Part shown: one piece after another, positions 31,551 through 40,775 of the stretch
Position numbering within the stretch: position 1 is the first letter of the stretch
How the letters are laid out: each line of letters begins with the position of its first letter
DNA from: Microbacterium hydrothermale
GTDB lineage: Bacteria; Actinomycetota; Actinomycetes; Actinomycetales; Microbacteriaceae
NCBI RefSeq assembly: GCF_004854025.1
Contig: NZ_STGM01000002.1
Location: 434,001-498,000, forward strand
DNA: 64,000 nucleotides
Reading direction: 5' to 3'
Notes under the pieces: generated by a model
Seen by the model: the letters and a program-made list of their open reading frames with translations, nothing else
The model's database searches: none
Told to the model about the DNA's origin: nothing
Program-made: the position numbers and the translations under genes

Positions 31551-32888
31551 TCACTTGATCGTGAAGCCCTGTTCGGTGGCGTACTGCTCGAGGGTCGACT
31601 GGAGGTCGTCCAACGCGGTCGCCGCGTCCTTCGAACCGTCGACCGTCACGGCTGTGACCTGCTGCTGGAGCTGGTCGTAGGCGTAGTTCTGGAAGGGGCT
31701 GAAGGTGAAGCCGCTGTACCCCGCGGCCGCCGGCAGGAAGACCTCCTTGTTGATCTGCTGACCCCCGAAGAACGGCGATTCGAGGTCGCGGAAGTAGTCC
31801 GAGTCGAGGATGGGCTTCCAGAGGGGGAACAGCGCGGCCTCCTCGATGCCGATCTTCCACGCCTCTTCCGTGCCGAAGACCTCCTTCGCGACGGTCGCGG
31901 CCGCCTCCTTATCCCTCGCCTGGCTCGTGACCGCGAAGGTCGAGCCGCCCCAGTTGACCTGCACGGGGTTGGCGGCGTCCCACTGCGGAATGGGCGCCGC
32001 GCGCCACTTCGCGCTGTCGTCGGTACCCTCGAGACCCTGCAGATAGCCGGGACCCCACGCCGCCGCGACGTAGATCGCGTACGTGCCGTCGACCAGCTTG
32101 GTGTTGTAATCGGCGGTGAACGCTTCGTCGGTGGCGACGAGGCCCTTGGACGTCAGGCCCTGCCAGTACTCGAGCACGTCCTTCGCGCCCTGGTCGTTGA
32201 CGTCGATGCCGATGTCGGTGGGAGCGGCGTTGTCGTAGGTGAACGGCTTCGAGCCGGCCTGAGCGAACAGCGCCTGCGTGAAGGCGCGCCCGTTCGGCGG
32301 GAAGTTCGCCAGGACTCCGGGGGCTCCGGCATCCTTGAGCTTCTGCGCGGCGTCGGCGAACTCGGTCCACGTCGTGGGAGCGGCGATGCCGTACTGGTCG
32401 AGAATGTCCTGGCGGTAGAGCATGCCCATCGGGCCACCGTCGACCGGGATCGCGTAGACCGCGTCGCCACTGGAGACGTCTTTCCACGCCCCATCGGTGT
32501 AGTCGGCTTCGACGTCGCCCGCACCGTACGCCGACAGGTCGACGAGCGCGTCGCGGATCGAGAAACTCGAGAGCACCTCGGCCTCGAGCATGATCACGTC
32601 GGGAGCTCCCGAGCCCGACTCGATCGACGTCGAGAACTTCGTGTACTCGTCATTGCCCTGTCCGGCGTTCGTCCAGCAGATCTGCACGTCATCGTGGTTC
32701 TGGTTGAACAGGTCGACGACCTGCTCGAAGGCCGGGTACCACGCCCAGACGCTCACCTGGGCGGCATCCGGCTTGAGGATCTCGTTGGTGCACGAGGCTG
32801 CGGCGGACTCGGACGACGAGCTGCACCCGGTCAGTGCAGCCACGGTGACGGCGACGACGCCGAGACCGGCGAAGACCTTCTTCTTCAT
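31551..32888 (-). CDS. Sugar ABC transporter substrate-binding lipoprotein
   Basis: A 445-residue binding protein. The signal peptide ends in the lipobox AALTGC (Cys22). The CUT1-type domain follows with SVWAWYPAFEQVVDLFN, PDVIMLEAEV, and PVDGGPMGMLYRQDILDQYG. It captures the sugar at the cell surface for the two permeases downstream. The ATG at 32888 has GAGAGGAA upstream. Its promoter region holds two AACGTT-centred LacI-type half-palindromes (32981-33009), so it is probably repressed by the LacI protein encoded just upstream. Confidence 0.92.
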   Translation of the reverse strand: MKKKVFAGLGVVAVTVAALTGCSSSSESAAASCTNEILKPDAAQVSVWAWYPAFEQVVDLFNQNHDDVQICWTNAGQGNDEYTKFSTSIESGSGAPDVIMLEAEVLSSFSIRDALVDLSAYGAGDVEADYTDGAWKDVSSGDAVYAIPVDGGPMGMLYRQDILDQYGIAAPTTWTEFADAAQKLKDAGAPGVLANFPPNGRAFTQALFAQAGSKPFTYDNAAPTDIGIDVNDQGAKDVLEYWQGLTSKGLVATDEAFTADYNTKLVDGTYAIYVAAAWGPGYLQGLEGTDDSAKWRAAPIPQWDAANPVQVNWGGSTFAVTSQARDKEAAATVAKEVFGTEEAWKIGIEEAALFPLWKPILDSDYFRDLESPFFGGQQINKEVFLPAAAGYSGFTFSPFQNYAYDQLQQQVTAVTVDGSKDAATALDDLQSTLEQYATEQGFTIK

Positions 32889-32980
32889 GGGCTGTGTATT
32901 CCTCTCGCGGTGCGAAACACCGGTGTCTCTCGGAGATGGATCGGCGCAGCCCGGCGCCGTGGAAGTGCCGCTCTGCACGA

Positions 32981-33009
32981 TTTACAACGTTGGAAGTAAA
33001 CGTTGTAAA
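32981..33009. promoter_or_regulatory. Twin LacI-type operator of the arabinoside operon
   Basis: Perfect 11-bp arms TTTACAACGTT (32981-32991) and AACGTTGTAAA (32999-33009) with a 7-base spacer. Each arm is itself centred on AACGTT, so it can be read as two adjacent sites 13 bp apart. The same core forms the palindrome at 34095-34108. Confidence 0.78.
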
Positions 33010-33057
33010 CGAATGATGCCGCCCGGGGGACGACGTGTCAAGCGCCGCGAGAACGCG

Positions 33058-34074
33058 TCAGTTCGCGCCGGGCGCCGATTCGCGCACGACCAGGCGATAC
33101 TCGGCGAGGACGAGGTGCGGATCGGGCGCCCCTGTGGCGTCGGCGATGCGCGCGAGGAGCGTCTCGACCGCCGTGCGCGCGATCCACTCCTGACCCGGGT
33201 CGATGGTCGTGAGCGAGGGGATCGAGTATTTCGCCTCGTCGAGGTCGTCGAACCCCACCACCCACACATCGTCGGGCACGAGTCGTCCCGCCTCCTGCAG
33301 GGCCCTCATGGCCCCCAGTGCGAGCGTGTCGTTCAGTCCGAGAACGGCGTCAAAGTCCACGCCTCGGCCCAGGAGCTCCCGCATCGAATCGGCACCGTTC
33401 GCGCGATGCCACATGGTCGTGTACCCGACGATGTCGTCGTCGTAGGCGACCCCCGCCTCGTCGAGCGCCTCGCGATACCCCCTCAGGCGGAGTCCTGCCG
33501 AGCCGATGACCTCCCCGTCATGGGCACCCACGAGGGCGATGCGTCGTCGCCCGTTGCGTAGCAGGAATCGGGTCGCGTCCCGCGCGGCGTCGACGTTGCG
33601 CATCGTCACGTGATCGGTCGGGCCGTCGAAGATGCGCTCACCCAAGAGCACCAGGGGATAGGGCACTTCGAGCCGGTCGACGTCATCCTGCCCCATTCCG
33701 AGGGGGCTGAAGATGAGCCCGTCGGTCAGCTTGAGCCGCGGCGAGCGAAGCAACTCGATCTCACGCTCACGGTCTCCCCCGGTCTGCTCGACGAGCACGA
33801 CCACCCCCCGCCGTTCCGCCTCGGCGATGACGATCGCGGCGAGCTCCGCGAAGTAACTCAGGGCCAGGTCGGGCACGGCGAGGGCGATGGCGCCCGTTCG
33901 TCCGCTGCGGAGGTTCCGCGCGGTCAGATTGGGCGTGTAGCCCAGCTCGGCGATGGCCCGCTCCACCCGTTCACGTGTGGCCGGCCGGATGTTCGGACGG
34001 TCGTTGATGACGTTCGAAACGGTCTTGATCGACACCGAGGCCAGCCGCGCGACATCATGCAGCGTGGCCGTCAT
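33058..34074 (-). CDS. LacI family regulator of the arabinoside operon
   Basis: A 338-residue repressor. The helix-turn-helix is LHDVARLASVSIKTVSNVIN, and the hinge helix region is ARNLRSGRT. An effector domain follows (AIALAVPDLALSYFAELA ... AVLGLNDTLALGAMRALQ). The ATG at 34074 has GGAGATCC upstream. A perfect palindrome lies 20 bp upstream of its start, and the twin operator lies between it and the binding-protein gene, so it probably regulates itself and the transport operon in response to an arabinoside. Confidence 0.92.
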   Translation of the reverse strand: MTATLHDVARLASVSIKTVSNVINDRPNIRPATRERVERAIAELGYTPNLTARNLRSGRTGAIALAVPDLALSYFAELAAIVIAEAERRGVVVLVEQTGGDREREIELLRSPRLKLTDGLIFSPLGMGQDDVDRLEVPYPLVLLGERIFDGPTDHVTMRNVDAARDATRFLLRNGRRRIALVGAHDGEVIGSAGLRLRGYREALDEAGVAYDDDIVGYTTMWHRANGADSMRELLGRGVDFDAVLGLNDTLALGAMRALQEAGRLVPDDVWVVGFDDLDEAKYSIPSLTTIDPGQEWIARTAVETLLARIADATGAPDPHLVLAEYRLVVRESAPGAN

Positions 34075-34094
34075 CGGATCTCCATGCGCTCAGG

Positions 34095-34108
34095 GTACAA
34101 CGTTGTAC
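34095..34108. promoter_or_regulatory. LacI-type operator upstream of the regulator gene
   Basis: GTACAACGTTGTAC is a perfect 14-bp palindrome. It shares its ACAACGTTGT core with the operator at 32981-33009, which indicates autoregulation. Confidence 0.78.
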
Positions 34109-34137
34109 ACCACAGCTCATCGCACGCCTCGACGATC

Positions 34138-35487
34138 TCAGCGCGCAGCGCCCCGCAGCGATCCGGTCGTCTGGTCGACGTCGGGGTCGTACAGCAGGCA
34201 CGAGATCTCACGGTCGCCCTCGGCCCACGTCTCCTCCGACGGCGAGACGTAGTAGTACGCGAGCGTCGACTGCTCCCACGGGATGCCGACGTAGTCGGGG
34301 TAGATCGCGTCGCATCCCTCGTACGCCGAGGACTCGATCGCGTCGTCGCCGGGGAAGGCACCGTCGGAGAGGAAGAAGCTGCCGAAGACCTCGTAGGTGT
34401 GCGGCTGCGCGCAGTCGATGAGGTTGGAGGGCGAGATGACGCCGCTCGGGACGTCGTCGAGGCACGCTCCGACGGGCAGCGTGTACGCGTCGCTCGGGGC
34501 CTGCTCACCCGGTCCGATCGTCACGGATCCCCCGTCGGGCTCCTCGGGCAGGCCGAACGGGTCGGACGACGACGAGGCGACCCCCGCGCCCACGAACGCG
34601 AAGAAGACCAGACCGACGATCGCGATGATCGAGAGCACCCCGATGACCGCGCCGGCGACGATACCGCCGATGGCGAGACCGCGTCCCTTCTCGCCGGTGC
34701 GCTTGATCTGCGCGAGGGCGACGGCGCCGGCGATGATTCCACCGAGCGGCAGGACGAAGCCCATGATGATCGCAGCGATCGCCACGCCGTTCGTGCGACC
34801 GGATGCCGCGGGGCCCGCGCCCGCGCCGGGGCCGGGGGCGTACGGCGTCTGTCCGTAGCCGTACGGGGCCGTCGGCGCGGAGGGCGCGCCCGCCGGGGCC
34901 GCCCCCGGATAGCCGGGGTAGCCGGTCGGCGTCACCGCCGGGGCCCCGGAGGACGGCGGAGCGGGAGCCGCGGGCACGTCGGAGACGCCGTCGCGGGGGA
35001 CGGACGGAGCGGGCCACGCCGGGGCGCCGGGCGGGGTCGCGCCCGCTTCCGCGTCGCCGGCGACCGGGGGCACGGCTTCCCCGTGCGCCGGAGCGGGCGA
35101 CGCGGCCGCCGAATCACCCGCGACACCGCCGGCGATCACCCCCTGGGAGGCGAGGCGGGCTCCGGCGAGGTGCGCGGCCTCGCGGACCACATCGCCCGCC
35201 TTCGCCGCTCCGATCGCCCCGCCCTTGAAGAACCCGCCGACCGCCGAGTGCTCGAACGACGCCAGGGCGCCCTCGGCGGTCTCGGTGAGGTGCACGTCGA
35301 ACCGCACGTGCATGTCCTGCCCGGCGAAAGCGCCCGCGACGAGGGTCGTGCCGAAGCTGCCGCGCGACACGTCGAGCGAGCCTCCGGCCGTGGTCTGGAC
35401 CGCGAGGCCCTGTTCGGTCAGCGCCGCCGCGACGGCTTCGCGTGCACGGTCGACGGGCAGGGTGAGGCGCAGTTCTGCGGTGGCCAT
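34138..35487 (-). CDS. DUF4190 membrane protein with septum-formation-like C-terminal domain
   Basis: A 449-residue membrane protein. Residues 1-115 form a soluble domain (AELRLTLPVDRAREAVAAAL). A long Ala/Pro/Gly-rich linker follows (about 120-230). A DUF4190-type double helix comes next: NGVAIAAIIMGFVLPLGG, then a glycine-rich helix ending in VGLVFFAF. The extracytoplasmic C-terminal domain (about 330-449) resembles the septum-formation family, with conserved cysteines in VGACLDD, LIDCAQPHTYEVFG, YEGCDAIY and ISCLLYD. The cellular role is not established. The ATG at 35487 has GGGAGC upstream. Confidence 0.75.
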   Translation of the reverse strand: MATAELRLTLPVDRAREAVAAALTEQGLAVQTTAGGSLDVSRGSFGTTLVAGAFAGQDMHVRFDVHLTETAEGALASFEHSAVGGFFKGGAIGAAKAGDVVREAAHLAGARLASQGVIAGGVAGDSAAASPAPAHGEAVPPVAGDAEAGATPPGAPAWPAPSVPRDGVSDVPAAPAPPSSGAPAVTPTGYPGYPGAAPAGAPSAPTAPYGYGQTPYAPGPGAGAGPAASGRTNGVAIAAIIMGFVLPLGGIIAGAVALAQIKRTGEKGRGLAIGGIVAGAVIGVLSIIAIVGLVFFAFVGAGVASSSSDPFGLPEEPDGGSVTIGPGEQAPSDAYTLPVGACLDDVPSGVISPSNLIDCAQPHTYEVFGSFFLSDGAFPGDDAIESSAYEGCDAIYPDYVGIPWEQSTLAYYYVSPSEETWAEGDREISCLLYDPDVDQTTGSLRGAAR

Positions 35488-35619
35488 GGATGCTCCCGGG
35501 TATCCCGCGCCGTGAGACGCACAACGCGCGTCCAGGTTAGTCCCGGGGTGGCCGACGCGACACCGCCCGGCCGCCCTCCCGCCGGGGGCGCAGAGGCTCC
35601 GGACGGGAGGGCCGTCTCG

Positions 35620-36813
35620 TCAGCGGATGCGGCCGACCAGGTCGTCGCGCGTGAGGGTGTCGGCCTCCGCGAGCACCGCGCGGGCGGCATCCCGAGCCTC
35701 CTCGACGTTCCACAGCAGAACGCCGACGACCCGGTCGTCGTCGAGGTAGTAGACGACGCCGTGGTCGGCGTCGATCCAGTCCTCGACGGTCTCGAGCGAG
35801 GAGTCGAGGGTTCCGACCGCCTCGTACCGGATGCCGAAGACCGCGGAGTAGTAATAGGGCGTGTGCGTGTACGGCTCGGCGGCGCCCGCGAGGTTGCGCC
35901 CCGCCGTCTTGCCCTGCTCGTTCGCGTTGTCGACGTGCTCCACGCGACGACGCCCGAGCAGACGGTCCGGGTAGCTGGCGACGTCGCCCGCGGCGTACAC
36001 GTCGTCGACCGAGGCGCGCAGTTGCGCGTCGACGACGACGCCGTCGTCCACCGAGATTCCGGCGTCGTCGGCCAGGTCGGCCGCGACCTCGATGCCGAGT
36101 CCGCTGACCACGGCGTCGGCGCGCACCTCGTCACCGTTCTCGAGTTCGAGGCGGGCGCCCGTGGCATCCGCCTCTCCCCCCGTGACCTTCGACCCCGCGA
36201 CGATCTCGACGCCCGCGTCGCGGAAGAGCTTCTCGAAGCGCTCCGCCAGGGCGGCCGGGAAGACCGCGTCGCCGAGCACCGCGCCGGTGTGCACGAGCAC
36301 CGTGTCTACGCCGTTCTGCACGAGGGCCGCGGCCAGCTCGGAGCCGATGTAGCCGCCGCCGACGACCGCGATGCGCTCGACCTCGCCCGCCAGGGCGCGC
36401 AACGCGCGGTAGTCCTCGGCGGTGCGGAACGACAGGGCGCGGGACCCGTCGGAACGGTCGTCGATCGGAAGGGGGACGGGCTTTCCGCCGGTGGCGATGA
36501 GGAGCTTTCCGTACGAGAAGGTCTCGCCCGCGGCATCCACCTCGTGCGCGTCGGGACGGATCGCCGAGGCGCGCGTGCGCAGCCGCACGTCGGCGCCGGT
36601 GTCGGCGGCGGTGCCCAGCGGCACCTTCTCCCACGTGAACTCGTCGTCGGTCCACAGCTTCTTGCTGAGGGCGGGGCGCGTGTACGGCTCGTCGACGTCG
36701 TCGCTCAGGATGCCGATGGACCCGTCCGTGTCGATCTCGCGGATGCCGCGCGCGGCGGTGTCGGCGACCATCCCGCCGCCGACGATGAGGTAATCGAAGT
36801 GTGTCGTGGTCAT
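35620..36813 (-). CDS. NAD(P)/FAD-dependent oxidoreductase (ferredoxin/rubredoxin reductase-like)
   Basis: A 397-residue flavoprotein without a redox disulfide. The FAD site is YLIVGGGMVADTAARGI, the NAD site is IAVVGGGYIGSELAAALV, and the second FAD motif is VYAAGDVAS. The order and the RPALSKKLW block resemble ferredoxin reductases and AIF-like reductases. A C-terminal reductase domain follows. The electron partner is unknown and no ferredoxin gene is adjacent. The ATG at 36813 is the family start. It is divergent from the amidohydrolase gene. Confidence 0.85.
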   Translation of the reverse strand: MTTTHFDYLIVGGGMVADTAARGIREIDTDGSIGILSDDVDEPYTRPALSKKLWTDDEFTWEKVPLGTAADTGADVRLRTRASAIRPDAHEVDAAGETFSYGKLLIATGGKPVPLPIDDRSDGSRALSFRTAEDYRALRALAGEVERIAVVGGGYIGSELAAALVQNGVDTVLVHTGAVLGDAVFPAALAERFEKLFRDAGVEIVAGSKVTGGEADATGARLELENGDEVRADAVVSGLGIEVAADLADDAGISVDDGVVVDAQLRASVDDVYAAGDVASYPDRLLGRRRVEHVDNANEQGKTAGRNLAGAAEPYTHTPYYYSAVFGIRYEAVGTLDSSLETVEDWIDADHGVVYYLDDDRVVGVLLWNVEEARDAARAVLAEADTLTRDDLVGRIR

Positions 36814-37089
36814 GCGCACAGCCTCCCCGCCCCGCCTGGCCGGATCGGGCGGGTTGCGGGGGTGCGCGGCATCGGGTAGCGGGTGGAGGCAGCGGCGGCG
36901 CCCGAGCGCAACGCAGGAGTCTCCGGCGGCACCGCCCGCGGCGACGCGGTGGCTCCGCGGCACGGCAGCGGATCTCCTGCGTTGTGCGCCAGGGTCCCGC
37001 CGCCGCACCGCGACCGCGACGCCGCGGCAGACGACCGCGCGCCGCGACGAACCCGTGTCGATGTCGTGGGTGCGAACTAGGCTCGATCC
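36814..37089. other. Divergent intergenic region with reversed Family I repeat and M20 promoter
   Basis: A palindromic repeat at 36906-36989 has arms built on CAACGCAGGAG and CTCCTGCGTTGTG. The left arm lacks two bases. It has the same reversed arm order as the copy at 22064-22155. The -10 of the next gene is at 37078-37083. No gene is seen. Confidence 0.65.
37078..37083 (+). promoter_or_regulatory. -10 element (TAGGCT) of the M20 amidohydrolase gene
   Basis: TAGGCT ends 6 bases before the ATG at 37090, consistent with a leaderless mRNA. Confidence 0.55.
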
Positions 37090-38304
37090 ATGAGCGTCGA
37101 CCTCGAAAGCCTCTACACCGACCTGCACACCCACCCGGAGCTGTCGTTCCAAGAGACGCGGACGGCGGGCGTCATCGCGGCGCACCTCGCCGACCTCGGC
37201 CTCCCGGTCGAAGAGGGCGTCGGACGCACCGGCGTGGTCACGAGGATCGACAACGGCCCCGGTCCGGTCGTGTGGCTGCGCGCCGACATGGACGGCCTGC
37301 CCGTCGAAGAGCAGACCGGGCTCGCCTACGCCAGCACCGCCCGCGGCACCGACCCCGCCGGCAACGCCGTGCCCGTCATGCACGCGTGCGGACACGACAT
37401 GCACGTCACCGCGCTCATCGGCGCGCTCGAGCGGCTCGTCGCGACGACCGACGAATGGTCGGGCACCATCGTGGCCGTGTTCCAGCCGGCCGAGGAGTAC
37501 GGCGCGGGCTCGCAGGCGATGATCGCCGACGGGGTGCTCGATCGCTACCCGAAGCCCGACATCGTGCTCGGCCAGCACGTCACGCCCCTCCCCGCGGGCG
37601 TCATCGGCGTGCGCCCGGGTACGCAGATGGCGGCATCCGACGGTCTCACCGTGGTGCTGCACGGCCGCGGCGGTCACGGCTCGCGCCCGCACTCGACCAT
37701 CGACCCCGTCGTCATGGCCGCGGCCACCGTCATGCGCCTGCAGACCGTGGTCTCGCGCGAGGTCGACCCGCGCGACGTCGCCGTCGTCACGGTCGGCTCG
37801 ATCCACGCGGGACTGAAGAACAACATCATCCCGGCCGAGGCGAAGCTCGAACTGAGCCTGCGCTACCCCGACGACGCGGCCCGCGAGCGCGTGATGGCGA
37901 AGGTCGAGCGGATCGTGCGCGCCGAGGCGTCGGCATCCGGAGCCGAGAAGGAGCCCACGATCACCACCGATCACTCGCTCCCCCCGACCATCAACGACCC
38001 GGATGCCACCTCCCGCCTGACGGCCGCGTTCCGACGGGCGTTCGGAGAGGCCGGCGTCGTCGACCCGGGCATGTTCACCGGCAGCGAGGACGTGTCGTGG
38101 TTCGCCCGCGAGTCGGGCGCCCCGCTGGTGTTCTGGTTCTGGGGCGGGGTCGACCCGCAGAAATTCGCGGACGCACTGGCGGGCGGCACGATCGAGCGCG
38201 ACATCCCCACCAACCACTCGCCGTTCTTCGCACCGGTCATGCAGCCGACGATCGACCGCGGGGTCGAGAACCTCGTGGTCGCGGCACGGGAGTTCCTGGA
38301 CTGA
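37090..38304 (+). CDS. M20D family amidohydrolase (hippurate hydrolase-like)
   Basis: A 404-residue metallopeptidase-fold amidohydrolase. The metal site includes HACGHDMHV and the Glu pair in FQPAEEYGAGS. The dimerisation domain shows GRGGHGSRPHSTIDPV, and the NHSPFFAP end carries the last ligand. The family releases amino acids from N-acyl or N-aroyl conjugates (hippurate, indole-acetyl-amino acids, N-acetyl-diaminopimelate). The precise substrate cannot be told. The ATG at 37090 follows the -10 by 6 bases. Confidence 0.88.
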   Translation: MSVDLESLYTDLHTHPELSFQETRTAGVIAAHLADLGLPVEEGVGRTGVVTRIDNGPGPVVWLRADMDGLPVEEQTGLAYASTARGTDPAGNAVPVMHACGHDMHVTALIGALERLVATTDEWSGTIVAVFQPAEEYGAGSQAMIADGVLDRYPKPDIVLGQHVTPLPAGVIGVRPGTQMAASDGLTVVLHGRGGHGSRPHSTIDPVVMAAATVMRLQTVVSREVDPRDVAVVTVGSIHAGLKNNIIPAEAKLELSLRYPDDAARERVMAKVERIVRAEASASGAEKEPTITTDHSLPPTINDPDATSRLTAAFRRAFGEAGVVDPGMFTGSEDVSWFARESGAPLVFWFWGGVDPQKFADALAGGTIERDIPTNHSPFFAPVMQPTIDRGVENLVVAAREFLD

Positions 38305-38349
38305 GACGCGCGGTCGTGTGAGGGTGGAGGGGACCTCTGGGGGGCCACC

Positions 38350-38853
38350 ATGACCATCACGCGCGACGAAGCCCGTACCGCCGGACTGCTGCCCGGAGCC
38401 GCGATCATCGTCGGCATCCGATCGCTTCTCGTCTGGGCGATCGTGGCGGCGGCGATGATCGCGCTGTTCCTGCACGGCTCGATGAGCGGATGCCCGGGCG
38501 GGATCGACCCGTCGGGCGGGTTCGTCGACTCGGCGGGCGACCCGACCGACACCGCACCCCTGTGCGGGTCGATCACGATGACGGCGAACCCCCTCGTCTA
38601 CACCGCGATCGCGCTCATCGTGGTCCTGACGCTGACGCGGATCCTGCGCCGAGCCGACACCGTCGACGACGCGCTGCGCATGACGCGCACCGCGCGCATA
38701 GCGATCCTCGTGCTCACGATCGTGACGTTCGTCGTGGGGTACGTGGCGATCATGACCGTGCGCGTGACCGACTGGAGCGACTTCTCCCTGCTCTCCCCCT
38801 TCCCCTTCGTGACCTACGACATCTCGACGCATCCGATGGGCGTGAACGGCTGA
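38350..38853 (+). CDS. Hypothetical four-helix membrane protein
   Basis: A 167-residue protein with about four membrane helices (VGIRSLLVWAIVAAAMIALF; VYTAIALIVVLTL; IAILVLTIVTFVVGYVAIM). An external loop between helices 1 and 2 carries two cysteines (GCPGGID and APLCGS) that could form a disulfide. I do not recognise the family. It lies 45 bp after the amidohydrolase gene and may be read with it. The ATG at 38350 follows a weak GGGGGGCC ribosome site. Confidence 0.7.
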   Translation: MTITRDEARTAGLLPGAAIIVGIRSLLVWAIVAAAMIALFLHGSMSGCPGGIDPSGGFVDSAGDPTDTAPLCGSITMTANPLVYTAIALIVVLTLTRILRRADTVDDALRMTRTARIAILVLTIVTFVVGYVAIMTVRVTDWSDFSLLSPFPFVTYDISTHPMGVNG

Positions 38854-38949
38854 GCTCGCGGGGCCTCCGCGGGACGCGGTCCCGGCGCAACCGCCGGCGC
38901 GACCCGCACGCGTGTCCGAGCCCGCCGCAGCAGCCGGGTCCTCGGAGCC

Positions 38950-39843
38950 TCACTTGATGCCGCTGCGCGCGAAGCCCGCCACGAAGTACCGCTGGAACAC
39001 CAGGAAGACGATCGCGATCGGCACGACGTTCAGCAGCGCGTACGCCATCGTCGCGCCATAGTCGCTGCCGAACTGCCCCTGCAGGTAGAGCAGTCCGATG
39101 GGGAGCGTGAACAGGCGGTTCTCGCGCAGCGCGATCAGGGGCCAGGCGAAGTCGTTCCACGACGACAGCAGGCTCATGAACACGAGCACCGCGATCAACG
39201 GCTTCGACAGCGGCAGCACCACGCGCGTGAAGGTCTGCAGGTGTCCCGCTCCGTCGAGGCGGGCCGCCTCGATGAGCTCTCGCGGGATGCCGAGCATGAA
39301 CTGCCGCGCGAGGAACAGCCCGAACGCCGAGGCCGACACCGGCAGAATCACCGCCCAGTACGTGCCGTAGAGCCCCGTCATCGTCACGATGCGGAACAAC
39401 GAGACCATGATCACCTGCACCGGCAGCACCAGGGTCGCCAGCGCCACGAAGAACAGCGCCGTCGACCCGCGGAACCGCAACTGCGCGAACGCGTAGCCCG
39501 CGAGCAGGCTCGTCGTCACCGAGATGAGGGTGACCACGACGGCGATCGCGACCGAGTTGCCGAACCACGTCGCCACCGGGAACGACGAGAACACCCGCTC
39601 GAAGTTCTCGAGCGTCACCGCCCGGGGCCACAGGCGCAGCTCGCGACCGCCGAGCAGTTCGGCGCGCGACGAGAAGGCGACGGCGAGCATCCAGTACAGC
39701 GGCGAGACGGCGGCCAGGCCGATCACGGCGACGAGGACCGTGCGCACCACGACACCCCCGCGCCGGGGTCGGCGACCACGGGCCGGCGGGGCGGTCGGCG
39801 GGGCCACGGGAGAAGCGGATGCCACCCGCTCGTCGACGCTCAC
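38950..39843 (-). CDS. Carbohydrate ABC transporter permease (MalG type)
   Basis: A 297-residue CUT1 permease. A 30-residue Pro/Arg-rich N-terminus precedes the first helix (LVAVIGLAAVSPLYWMLAVA). The EAA loop is ELIEAARLDGAGHLQTFTRV, and the C-terminus AGFARSGIK is typical. The start is GTG at 39843, overlapping the preceding stop by GTGA. It works with the permease and Tat lipoprotein upstream; the sugar is unknown. No ATPase or hydrolase gene accompanies this set. Confidence 0.9.
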   Translation of the reverse strand: MSVDERVASASPVAPPTAPPARGRRPRRGGVVVRTVLVAVIGLAAVSPLYWMLAVAFSSRAELLGGRELRLWPRAVTLENFERVFSSFPVATWFGNSVAIAVVVTLISVTTSLLAGYAFAQLRFRGSTALFFVALATLVLPVQVIMVSLFRIVTMTGLYGTYWAVILPVSASAFGLFLARQFMLGIPRELIEAARLDGAGHLQTFTRVVLPLSKPLIAVLVFMSLLSSWNDFAWPLIALRENRLFTLPIGLLYLQGQFGSDYGATMAYALLNVVPIAIVFLVFQRYFVAGFARSGIK

Positions 39844-40775
39844 TCGACCACGTCCTTCGTGCGGCTGGCCCGATACTGCGCGGCGGCGAACACGAGGGCG
39901 AAGACGAACAGCACCATGCCGATCGCGGCCGCGTAGCCCTGATCGCGCGTGACGAACCCCGTCTCGTAGGCGTAGGTGACCAGCACGCTCGTCGCCCCTC
40001 CCGGTCCGCCGCCGGTGAGCACGAAGACGATGTCGAAGACCTGGAACGAGAAGATCACGTTCAGCACCACGAGGAAGAACGACGTCGGCCCCAGCAGGGG
40101 GACCGTCACGTTGCGGAACCGCTGCAGCCGGTTCGCCCCGTCGAGCGTCGCCGCCTCGTACAGGTCGGGACCGATGCCCTGGAGCCCCGCGAGGTAGATC
40201 AGCATGTTGAACCCCGTGCGCCACCACACCGTCGCCAGCACGATCGTCGCGAACGCCGGGACGGGATCGGACTGCCAGGTGACGGGCGAGAGCCCGACCG
40301 CGGTGAGGAGGCGGTTCAGGATGCCGGAGTTCTGATCGAACACGAGCACCCCGATGAGGGCCGTGGCCACCCCCGACACCGCCATCGGCAGGATCAGCAG
40401 CGACCGCCACAGCGGCCGGGCGGGCAGCGCCGTGTTCAGCAGCGTCGCCGCGACGAGGCCGAGCAGCATCGACAGCGGCGTGACGAGGACGGTGAACAGC
40501 ACCGTGTTGCCGAGCGCGCGCCAGAACAGCGGGTCGCCCGCGAGACGGGCGTAGTTGTCGAGACCGGCGAAGGTGCCGTCGCCGAAGCCGTCGGTGCGCT
40601 GCAGACTGACCGCGAAGGCGCCGATCAGCGGGACGAGCACGAAGACCAGCAGCAGCAGGTAGTTCGGCGCGATGAAGCCGTACGCGGCGAGCGCCTCCCG
40701 CCGAGCGCCCGGCCGTCGCGGCGCGGTCGCCCGCTCCCGCAGGGCGCCCCGCGGGGCGGCGAGGGTGTCAGCCAC
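39840..40775 (-). CDS. Carbohydrate ABC transporter permease (MalF type)
   Basis: A 311-residue permease. The first helix is APNYLLLLVFVLVPLIGAF. The EAA loop is LYEAATLDGANRLQRFRNV, and GGGPGGATSVLVTYAYE is a common CUT1 segment. The start is GTG at 40775, inside the end of the binding-protein gene (8-base overlap). This makes a tightly coupled binding protein-permease-permease operon. Confidence 0.9.
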   Translation of the reverse strand: MADTLAAPRGALRERATAPRRPGARREALAAYGFIAPNYLLLLVFVLVPLIGAFAVSLQRTDGFGDGTFAGLDNYARLAGDPLFWRALGNTVLFTVLVTPLSMLLGLVAATLLNTALPARPLWRSLLILPMAVSGVATALIGVLVFDQNSGILNRLLTAVGLSPVTWQSDPVPAFATIVLATVWWRTGFNMLIYLAGLQGIGPDLYEAATLDGANRLQRFRNVTVPLLGPTSFFLVVLNVIFSFQVFDIVFVLTGGGPGGATSVLVTYAYETGFVTRDQGYAAAIGMVLFVFALVFAAAQYRASRTKDVVE

